Shown: piece after piece, positions 48,946 through 60,200 of the stretch
Layout: each line of letters opens with the position of its first letter
How positions within the stretch are numbered: the first letter of the stretch is position 1
Assembly: GCF_021730395.1 (NCBI RefSeq)
Contig: NC_069362.1
Coordinates: 94,194,001 to 94,258,000 of the forward strand
Source of the DNA: Mercenaria mercenaria
Lineage: Eukaryota; Mollusca; Bivalvia; Venerida; Veneridae
Direction of reading: 5' to 3'
Length of the DNA stretch: 64,000 nt
Made by a program: the position numbers and the translations under genes
The notes under the pieces: generated by a model
Databases searched by the model: none
What the model saw: the letters and a program-made list of their open reading frames with translations, nothing else
What the model was told of the DNA's origin: nothing

Positions 48946-49083
48946 ATCCCCTACTTAGACATTACTGGTTCTACCCTGGCAAGACATTGTCCGTATCAAA
49001 CATCGTATCGCCATTGCAGTGTTTAAACACAGTAAAATGTAAATAGGGGTGAAAACTCGAAAAAAAAAATATAGAGAAGAAAA

Positions 49084-49294
49084 GTCAGGTACCGCACGTA
49101 TAGCGTTGGCACATCGATTCACAGAAAGCTTGTGTAGTGACATTTCTCTCAGGGCAAGGTATACCAAGTGCTATTTCTGTCAATGGTGTTTTGGATAAAA
49201 TTAGTAATATGTTTTTATTTCAAATCGGCAAGAAAATACTAAGAATGGCCTTTGTGTGAATCGATGTGCCAACGCTATACGTGCGGTACCTGAC
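49084..49294. repeat. Near-perfect 45-bp inverted repeat with 121-bp loop
   Basis: The left arm 49084-49128 (GTCAGGTACCGCACGTATAG...) and right arm 49250-49294 (...CTATACGTGCGGTACCTGAC) are inverted repeats with one mismatch in 45. The loop is unrelated AT-rich sequence. No target duplication was seen. It could be a recent MITE, a recent inverted duplication or, if transcribed, a long hairpin RNA. Confidence 0.85.
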
Positions 49295-49492
49295 ACACTG
49301 GATTTGATCATCTGATGGTGAGTTGTTCTGAGAGAATGTGTAGGCGGAAAGGAACCGGCATCAGAACGCAAAGAATATATTCCGTGATAAACGTACAGTG
49401 AGAGTGACAAGAACTTAAAATGGCGTGTTGTTGAAAGAAGTAAGTTTCATACTAACATCATCGTATACCCATGAGTGACTTATCTACATGTA

Positions 49493-49812
49493 GTGTGTGT
49501 GTGTTCGGATTTAACGTCTTTTTCAACAATTTTTCAGTCATATAAACGACGGTGTCTACTTGTAGCAGTGAGCACAATGCCCGACTTTATAGTGCTGCCT
49601 CACTGGAATATCACGCCGTAGACACGTGGCATGATATCCCATCCAGTCACATTATACTGACACCGGGCTGACCAGTCCTAGCACTATCCTCTTAATGCTG
49701 AGCGCCAAGCGAGGAAGCTGTTTGTACCATTTATTACGTCTCTGGTATGACGCGGCCAGGGATCGAACCCACGACCTCCCGCTCTCGAAGCGGACGCTTT
49801 ACCTATCTACAA
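49493..49812 (-). mobile_element. tRNA-derived SINE (V-SINE/RUDI-like), copy 2
   Basis: Reverse orientation of the SINE at 151-478. It has B box GGTTCGATCCC, the body block CTCGCTTGGCGCTCAGCATT that copy 1 lacks in part, and the tail GACGTTAAATCCGAACACAC with a CA run. The A-box end is degenerate or truncated near 49800-49812. Confidence 0.85.
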
Positions 49813-50231
49813 GTAGAGTAGCGTAATAAGGCACCCGTGGCTATCCGACGATGAGTATCATTCATTAAATGCTAAAAATGCCTTCTTTTGTCTAAATCAG
49901 AACGTATGAAGTTAATTATAATTCTTAATTTAATAAAATGGTCTTGCTTCGCTTCTTGCTTTTAAAAGCGAATTAAGTTCGTCGAGTACATCCGACTTTA
50001 TTGAAAGTTCGCCCGCAGACCGCACGCAATCTTTATACTTTTGTAAGAGAGTCATTGAAAGTCTGGAATCTAAAATAACCTCCTAATACTGTAAAGTGTA
50101 GAGTTTTCCTTAAAATTGGCGCTCTAGTCATCTAATGAGAATACACAAATTGTGTAAGTGAGATTGAAGTGGTTACCTCCCTTAGTTTAAACGTCGCCTT
50201 TTGCATGCATTTGCATTGAGAAATATTCATA

Positions 50232-53200
50232 ATGAGCTCCTGCATCATATACAGACTTAGAAACAGAGAATTACACAGTAACCATTGCATGCGGAAAGAC
50301 TTTTGTATGGTGAAAACCTTGATCTGCAAGGTAACAAAAATAAATGTTTTTCAAAAGTTAAATGAAGCATGTTTCAAAGCTGTCAAAATTTAATTTTAAT
50401 AGCAACAGCCACCACCTCTTTGCAGTTTTGAAATACACAATGAAAAACATGTTTTGGGCTCTTATATGTGTATGAATGACAAAGTCATTGTGTTTTTGAA
50501 CATAAAATCTAATGATGAATTTTTATGGTTGTCAAAACCATGTCCGAGATTTTGACCTGCAACAACTTTTTTCCGGTTTTTATTCAAAAGTGACCACAGC
50601 TTATTGATTTTTTTTTCTGCTAGATCTACATAGATTTGGTTTTAATATTTTAATATGACTTATTCATTTATTACAAAGGAAGATTCCCCCATTTTTCTAA
50701 GGTAACAAAGCCATTCAGTGAAAAATTAAGATTGAAATTTTAGCTCCATTCAAATACAAATTAAAGGTGCTTTCACTTTGGAAAATAGTCTATATATAGT
50801 TTCCAGTCTGCACCCTTTTATGCCGTAGATATCATACCGTATTTAAAATACACCCTATGCAACAGTAATCTGGTGTGAGCATTTGTGCTTTTTTGTGCAC
50901 ACATTTTTTTGAAATTGTGAATCAAGTGTTTGTAATAGTCCAACAAATTTGACACAGTCCTAGGAAATATTGAGATTTTTTTTTTCATATGGGCAATATT
51001 CCCACTTGCATCAAACACTCGAAAGACCAAAATAGTGGAAGCAATTTCTGATGAAATTTTCATCGCTGCCGACGCTTTACATGCTATAGGTTTAAATGCC
51101 GATTATGTCACTAATTGGCCATAAATTCATATAAAACTTACATGTATCGAAAGGGGATTCAATTCCTCTTTGATTTATGTAAAAATTATCAAATAATATC
51201 CAAAATTACCTTTGTATGTTCTGTACACAGTTAACATTTACCGTGTCTACATGCCAGTATGCGCAAGCGATAAAACCAATAACTTTACACAGCTGTGTAC
51301 TGTGATTTATCCTCCATTATTTCGGTCCTTCAAAGTGACATTTAGATTGCCCTGTCACAAATATAAAACAATCTGAACGTTGAATTATTTTGACTAGTGT
51401 TTGCATGTTATCTTTCCTGTGGTTAATGCTAAATTTAGGGCCATCACAGTGGTATGTGTTTTCCATCTATAAGCTATAAAAAATAGTTGACTTTTTCTTA
51501 TGTATCCTGAGATGAGGTTGGATTTCTCCTGATTAACGTACATTCTTTTGATTAAAAAATTGGACAAAATGTCTTTCAATCAAAATAAAGAGCTCAAAAA
51601 ACAAAGTTTAAATTAAAAAGCATTTCAATAATGGGGTATTATTTTCGTATTTGAACAACCGGCTATTTTAAGTAAGCTTGACAAGAAACAACTTTTTCAT
51701 AAAAGTTTGCTTTAGGATTATAATACTTAGATAAAATTCCCCAATTATTTGGACTTTGTATTTCATAAAAGATAGTTTTCAGCCATTGAAATTTATTTTC
51801 ACATTCTAGAATTTATAAATGATAAAATTATTCTTTCAGTCATTTTCATTTCTTTTGCTTATTTAAGTCTTTAGAATGAAAGATGTTTTGTCTTTAAAAT
51901 CAGAGGCATTGTTTAAGATTGAGAGAAAGTCTCTCAATGTAGGAGAAGTTCCTGTCTAGATGATTGATGTTTATTGAAATTGGGTAGAAATACCTTTGTA
52001 TGATCCTTTCTAAATTTTGTACAAATTATTTTTTTAAACTGCAATTATGGGCCCCCAGAGGTCAAAATTGAAAACTTTTAAACACCGTATGAACCACTCA
52101 GTACACATTAACCAAACTTGGTTAGAATAAGCTTTGTATGGCTTTGCTCAGATTTGTACTTTGTGTACAGATCTTAGGAAGGTCACATGTACTCAGTCAC
52201 AGTTCATATTTCAAGTTTTGTAAGGTTGATTTTGTGGGAGAATATTAGTTTGCTTTTTTTTCGCATTTGAACTGTTTTGTTCAAAGTGATTTATACAACA
52301 CTTCCATTTTACTTGAGATTACTTTAACAAAAGTCTGTTTCAGCTTGGCCTATTTCATTTATTACATTTAAGCAATATTGCATATTTTGAATATCTTTTT
52401 CAGGGTAACCGTGTATATAGAAAAATAAGCAGTAGGAAGTCAAACAAAGTATTCTGCTATGAGAGGTAATAAGAAATCTTTTGAAAGAAGACATATAAAT
52501 AGCTTCTATATTTCAGTTTTCTAGTTATAAAATATATAAATCTCTCTTCCATACATATTTGCTTCAAAATTAACCAAAACAAGTATTTAAAATATCAGAC
52601 TCTAAACTGACTTGCATGAAAAAAAAACCTAAAAAGCACCAACATGTTACACAAACTAGAATGAATTATGAATTTGATTGGAAGATACTGGTTACTTACC
52701 ACACATGCAACTTAGCAAGGCAGAGTAATTTCAAACTGTAAAGTAATTTTGTCACATTAGTTTCAGAATAAAATGCTAATGTAGACATGTGATAGAAGGA
52801 AGCTATGAAAAAATATGTTGTGCAAATTAACCTAAAAAGCTATTGCTCTTGAATTACTTACGTTTTTCTCCAATGAATCAATATAGCAAATTTATTTGTT
52901 TTCATTCATTTCAGCGGAAGATTGTTTTCTGACAATTACAGAGAATGTCAGTATGGGTAAGTTCTAATTAAATCAATCAAAGCTTTGAGAATAATTATGC
53001 AGTAACTGTTTTTACTTTGTGAACATTATGTTGTACCGGTATGTGTTTTTAGCTGATCTAAGTGAGCTGTTGTGATTATGTAGTGTCCAGCAGTCATTAG
53101 TAATAGTTGTAGAAGAAATTCTTTTAAAAGAACTGTAAGGTAGAGAGTATTGGAAGGAAACACATTTGAGGTAACTAAAATTTGAATGTAACAACTTCGA

Positions 53201-56200
53201 TGTAGCAAGAACTGGAGTATAAGTCTACTTGAAGGTAGTGCAAATTTGTGTAAGAGTTTAAAATTTTAATGATACTTTGATAACTGAGTCTGTGATTTTA
53301 CCTAGCAAAAGTTTGATATATAACAGGGCCCAAGTTTAAGGTTTGTTATTTGTACTTGTGAATGATATAGGTATGACATTAATGTTGGACAGCTTGTATT
53401 GTACAGTATACCTTGATTTGCCATGTATAGGTTCTATTTGTCATGTAGGTGTGACATTGATGTTGGACAGCTTGTATTGTACAGTATACCTTGATTTGCC
53501 ATGTATAGGTTCTATTTGTCATGTAGGTGTGACATTGATGTTGGACAGCTTGTATTGTACAGTAGTATACCTTGATTTGCCATGTATAGGTACTATTTGT
53601 CATGTAGGTGTGACATTGATGTTGGACAGCTTGTATTGTACAGTAGTATACCTTGATTTGCCATGTATAGGTACTATTTGTCATGTAGGTGTGACATTGA
53701 TGTTGGACAGCTTGTATTGTACAGTAGTATACCTTGATTTGCCATGTATAGGTTCTATTTGTCATGTAGGTGTGACATTGATGTTGGACAGCTTGTATTG
53801 TACAGTAGTATACCTTGATTTGCCATGTATAGGTACTATTTGTCATGTAGGTGTGACATTGATGTTGGACAGCTTGTATTGTACAGTATACCTTGATTTG
53901 CCATGTATAGGTTCTATTTGTCATGTAGGTGTGACATTGATGTTGGGCAACATGTGCCATACATGAAACCTAGCTCTCAGTGTACATGTTGATGTAGGTA
54001 TGGCATTAATGGCGGACAACATGTATCATACATGATTTCTAGATCCATCCTGTATAATTTATATTTATGATGTAGGTATGGGATTAATTTTAGACAACAT
54101 ATACAATACATGATTCCTAGATCCATCCTGTATAATTTCAGTGGGTTTTTTTCTAGCCAATTTGGGGCCGAAATAGTGCCCCAATCCCAATGGCAAATAG
54201 TATGTTTTTTTCCCAAATTCAAGGCTAAAATTCCCAAAGTTAAATATATTTTCTTTTTTTCCAACTTTTTCAAACAAGACTAAAACCATAAACATTTGAA
54301 ACACAAGACAGTTTTCTAAATTAATGCATAATGATAAATTATAAAAATGGCCATTTTCTCTCATAAATGTTACATTTTAACAGAAGATATGACTTTTAAC
54401 AATTCCCAATTTAGGCATTTTCCGATGCATTTTTCCCAATTGTAAAGGCCCCGGCCTCATTCCCAAATTGGTGGGAAAAAAACACTGAATTTGTACTTAT
54501 GATGTAGGTATGACATTAATAGTGGACAACATGTATTATACACGATTCCTAGATCTGTCATGTTCAGTATACATATATGATGTAGGTATGATATTAACCC
54601 TTACCCTGCCAAATTTCTATAATGAACTTGTCCATCTTTCATTGGACAGCACCATTAACAGTTAAAAGGGGTGCATACTAAAATGATATTGACTGAATGG
54701 CAACAGTGCAGATCATGATCTGACTGCATGGACATGCAGGCTGGTCGTGATCTGCACTGGTCGCGAAGGCAGAATCAGTTGTGTTCAGCATGATAAGGGT
54801 TAATGGTGGACAACATTTATCGTACATGATACCTAGACTGTGTCATGTACAGTTTGTGTATGATGTATGTATGACATTAATAGTGGACTACATGTATCGT
54901 ACATGATACCTTGACCTGCAATGTTCAGTTTGTATTTATGATACAGGTACGGCATAAATGGTGGACCACATGTATCATACAGGATGCCTAGATCTGACAA
55001 TTACAACAGGACAAAGTTAGAGGATGCTCTCATCTACAAATGTTACCATGTAAGGAAAATATTAAGTATTGTTTTTCTCTATCAAACCTACGACTACTCT
55101 TTTGCAGGTCTAACTGTGTGAAACCTGCATTTTAAGGGGCATGCTTCCAGATGAATATAGTGTTGTTTAAAGAAGAATTGTAAATATGAAAAGTCATAAC
55201 TCAGTATCCTGCCTTATGATATAAGTCTAAGATTCTTTCACTGGTTGTAGGTGCAGATGGGAATTTCCGGCTTCAAGGGTAACTGTTTAGGCGGTAACCA
55301 GGCTCTGCTGAGTTACCACATAAACAGTTACCTGAGAGCCGGATATTCCCATCTGCAGCTACAACTGGTGATAGAATCTTTTTCTTACATACCATATTCA
55401 AGAAATGATAATGATAATGAAATCAATTGAACGGTTTCTTTTTAGAACTATTTCTTATAGCAGCATATTTAAACAAAGCATGAAAAACCAACGTCCGTAA
55501 ACAAGAAAGACGTCATGACATTTCAAAGACAAATAACAATGTTTAGTTCGAGTTTTGTTTTATCAGTTGCAGCGAAACGTTACGAATTTTTGTTAAAATA
55601 ATGTTTATTGAATAGAGAAATATACTATCAGGAGCAAAGAGGAACTGTCAAGGTATTGGATTTTTATTCCGTTTTTTGAAATAAAATATAAATTACTACA
55701 TAAATCTCCTACATATATGTAGTTTGTAATACGTCATTTACAGCACCTGAGTCATCTTACACCCAGGGTGTAAGATGGATTTTTCAAGCACCGGTAAAAG
55801 TACCAGAAATCAAGGTCACAATTTGAGGTCAAAGGTCAACAGAGCTTTTTTCCTGTCCGGTCCATAACTCTGTCATCCATGAAGGGATTTTAATATTACT
55901 TGGCACAGATGTACCTCATAATGAGACAATGTGTCATGCACAACTTTCAGACCCCTAGCTCAAAGGTCAAGGTAAAGAGATGGATATGGATGTTTTTTTT
56001 TTTTACTATTAATAACGTTTCCTTTTTGATAATCGGCCAAAAATGCTATATGAAAACAACTTTTGGGTTTTATATATACAAATTTTAATCCAAGTCTTTT
56101 GTTTATAAAATACTGTATATATAGTACAATATTGTTTATACATCATTGACAGATATCAGTTCATTATGCTATACTGCAGTAGAGAAAATTAGGTGCCTTC

Positions 56201-57249
56201 CAGTAGGGGACTTTGTATTGCATGGCAATACTTCATTCACTTGTTTCAACTAAACTTTAATTGAAACTTCAGTACCAAGGCTCTTTTTATGCCCCTGGCA
56301 TCTACTGATGCAGGAGGCATATAGTGATTGTCCTGTCCATCCGTTCGTCCGCCCGTAAGAGGTTAACCAAATGGGACTGTTTCGTCTAGCACCAATACCC
56401 CTAACTAGAATGACTTGATACTAATGCAGGTGTAACCTGTGACCATTCCTCATCTTCAGACATCACCTGACCTCAGTTTGACCTTGACCTTGAACTTGAC
56501 CTCGTTTTGAACTTAGGTTGCTTTGTATAGACAAGGATGCCACTGGGGGCATCAAGCGTTTATTGAACGCAGCTCCTTGTTATCCCCTGCCGATGAAAGC
56601 GGGAGAGGGGTATTGAAATGGCTTTGTCCGTCAGTGCGTCCGTCCGCAGCCATATCTCAGTAACTAGCCAGTAGAATTTCATGAAACTTGAAATAAACAT
56701 GAACCAACATACTGCAATGATGCCTGTCAAGCATTTTTTTGATTGGTCAATTTTCCTTGAGTAATTGCCCTTGATTTAATGAAAAATGCCCAAAAATGTC
56801 CGTCCGCAGCCATTTCTCAGTAACTATCATGTAGAATTTCATAAAACTTGAAATAAACATGCACCAACATACTGCGATGATGCCCGTCAAGTTTTTTTTT
56901 GATTGGTCAATTTCCCTTAGAGTTATTGCCCTTGATTTAATGAAAAATCCACGTCTGCAGCAATTTCTCAGTGACAAGCTGGTAGAATTTCATGAAACTT
57001 GAAATAAATATGAACCAACATTCTTCGATGATGCCTGTCATTTTTTTTTTTAATTGGTCAATTTTCCTTAGAGTTATTGCCCTTTAATAGTTTAAAAATC
57101 TACAGATTTGTACATAACAAACCAACATATTGGTAGAATTTCATTAAATATCATTCATTATTTTCCATGAACAATTATTATAAACATGTGAGGTTGTGTA
57201 CCCACACCTGGTCACCACCTTGCCTTGGTAACACCCCCCCCCCCCCCCC

Positions 57250-57284
<35 letters not shown>

Positions 57285-60200
57285 TAATTTTTCATTCCTT
57301 TTTATTATTTTTTTCAAACCTTCCATGAATATTTATCAACATGCAAAGTTGTACCATTCCCCCACCTCACTCCACCCAGTCATGCCCACCACCCCAAGCA
57401 TGCATCACCCTGCCCCATCCCCCCATTTTCAGCATTGTTTTGTTTTTAACTTGACTGTTTCAAGAATAGGAAGATGAAATCTCTGAGACTGGTATGAATT
57501 TGACATTCAAATGAATTTTATGAATTATGAGCTTTTGAAATACCAAATATGTAAACTTTGTTTTGTCGTGACTATTGATCTGCATCCACTGAGTAGATTT
57601 GAACAGAACTGCTCAAACTCCTTCATTATTAATCTTAGTTCTGCATAGTATAAGTGTTTTTGTTGTCCATAAAATTTTGTTTATGCTTTACCTAGGAAAC
57701 TGCAGATTATATATCAGCCAGACTTGTTATATAGTTTTAGTATTATGCATATCTCAAAAATTTTAAACCCAGAGTCATCAAACTTCACAGGATTGTCATT
57801 CTGCATGTGAAGTTTTGCACCTGGTGTTTTAATTGAGATTTTATAAAGCCAGAAGAGAGTTATATCCCTTGACTTAGCATAAAAAGGTCCTAACAGTTTG
57901 TGTAGCATATATCTCAAAAAGTATTTTACCTAGGATTATGAAACATTACAGAAATATTAATCAGCATGACTGTGAAGTTGTGCACCTGGTGATTTGTTTG
58001 AGATTTCACTCAGCCAGACCAGAGTTATGGCTCTGGAGGAGAGGGCGGAATGGGGGAGGGGGGAGTGGTTCTGTTTCCTATGGACACACATCTAGTTCAG
58101 TTAATTTCAGTCTCTTTCCAAACACATGTTGTTGTGATATGACTAGATATTGCATAATATATCTGTTCACCTTTCAATGTAAATAAAGCTGTTTTGGGAG
58201 ACTTGTGTTTTACAGAGAGCAGTCCTAGATATTTGATTGCTTAAAAAATGCCTTTTAAAGCAGCAGTCTTGGATATACATTGGAAAATCACATATTTTTG
58301 AATTACCAGAATGTTGCAAAATATAGGACTGTCAAATTGCATAATGTTTAACCTTTGCATAAGCCTTAAATTTTTCCCTTAAAAGTAATTAAAATCATGG
58401 CATTTCAGTAACATTTAATGTACTACTAGTAGTGTGTGGTAAAAAGTAAGCTTTTGATAGATACATTATTTAAATGAATTTTTATAATGATAGGATAAGT
58501 TTCATGAGGTTGACAACAGAGCATGTCTGATTGCACTAAAAGCCCGTGAGATGGGGGAAAGCCTTGTACAATATGACCTGAACACTGGACAGCTTATACG
58601 GGAAATATATCTATCACATGCTGTCAAATTCAAGTAAGTACAAGATTGAGTTTAGTCTTTCATTGTCATGAAAAGAAAAGAAGAAGGAAGTTTTTGGAAT
58701 GATAATTGCTAAGTGTTATCAGGAAAACAGTCTAGCGGTCTGGTATATGGCAAATGGATTTAATCTAGAAGTCTTACTGTGTTCATCTTCTTCCATTGTT
58801 ATCCATCTGTCCATCCATCTACATTTTCACTTACAAACTAAGTATCAAAAGTGGAAGATGAATATTGTTTCTCTTGTTTAAGTTATTATACCCCCACAAA
58901 ACAAAGTTGGTGGGGGGGGGGGGGGGGGGGTATATAGGAGTGAGCTTGGCGGTCGGTCGGTCGGTCCGTTGGTTTTTGTGGTTTCCGGATGATAACTCAT
59001 GAAAGGCTTGACTGATTTAAATAATTTTTGGTACACAGGTGTAAAATCAGAAAATACAGGTCAAGTTCGAATTTGGGGTCAATAGGTCAAAGGTCAAGGT
59101 CACAGTGACGCTGAATAGTTAAACAGTTTCCGGATGATAACTTGAGAACGCTTGGGCCTGTGATCATATATTTTGGTACACAGGTGTAACATCATGAAAT
59201 ACAGGTCAAGTTCGACTTTGAGGTCTTAGGTCAAAGGTCAAGGTCACAGTGACTCGTAACAGTTAAATGGTTTCCAGATGATAACTTGAGAATGCTTGGG
59301 TCTAGGATCTTAAATTTTTGTACACTGGTGTAACATGATTAAATACAGGTCATGTTCGACTTTGAGATTAGTAGGTCAAAAGTCAAGGTCACAATAACAC
59401 GAAACAGTTAAATGGTTTCCGGATGATAACTTGTGAACGTTTGGGCCTAGGATCATGAAAATTGATGGCGAGGTTGGTTATGACCAGCAGATGACCCCTA
59501 ATGATTTTGAGGTCAGCAGGTCACAGGTCAAGGTCACAGTGATCCGGAACACTTAAACGGTTTTCGGACAATAACTTCATAATGCTTGGGACTAGGATCA
59601 CAAAATTTAATAGGGAGGTTGGTCATGACCGGCAGATGACCCTAAATTATTTTGGGTTCCAAAGGTCAAAGGTCATTTAAACCTTTTCCGGACAATAACT
59701 TGAGAACCCTTGGGCCGAGGATCATGAAACTTCATAGGGAGGTTGATCATGACCAGCAGATGACCTCTATTGATTTTGAGATCAGTAGGTCAAAGGTCAA
59801 GCAAGTTCAGCTTTGACATTGGCTTAATTCTATGACAAGGCCATATTGTGGGGGTATTATTCGTCACTCCTGTAACAACTAGTTTTTTTTTGTTGAATGG
59901 GGAGGCATATGGGGTCAATAGATTGAAGGTTAACAGTGATGTAAGTCAGAAAGTACAGTGAAACCATATCCAAACCCCTGTTATCCAAAAAACGATCTAA
60001 ACAGAAATACCCTTATAATCCGAAACTTCGCTACTTCAAAACTGAACAAACGTTTTAGATTTCTATATCAAAAACCACTCTCATTAGATATTGAGACAAG
60101 ATTAATTTCATTTTGGATAAATTCAGAGTTACATAAGAGTTTTGATTGACACATGTTATGTATAATTTTGCACTTTATAGTGTAACTTTGCAAAGATACA

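Larger units (their letters stand above)
53371..55002 (+). repeat. 78-bp-period array whose last unit is DCAF17 exon 4 with its acceptor
   Basis: Thirteen units begin at 53371, 53449, 53527, 53608, 53689, 53770, 53851, 53929, 53998, 54076, 54508, 54586 and 54869, and the real exon 4 begins at 54947. Spacing is 69-81 bases, mostly 78 or 81, once two inserted transposons are subtracted. Each unit starts like the exon (GTATGACATTAATGGTGGAC against GTACGGCATAAATGGTGGAC) and the first twelve are preceded by AG, like the true splice site. The match to exon 4 fades after about 55 bases. The 207- and 193-codon open frames on the two strands here are products of the three-base periodicity, not genes. 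Confidence 0.85.

Noticed and set aside
53343-53966. Long open frames on both strands (207 and 193 codons) with repeated peptide units
   Set aside because: They arise because most units of the array are 78 or 81 bases long and lack stops in those frames. The units are decayed copies of a DCAF17 intron-exon border, and the peptide matches no family.
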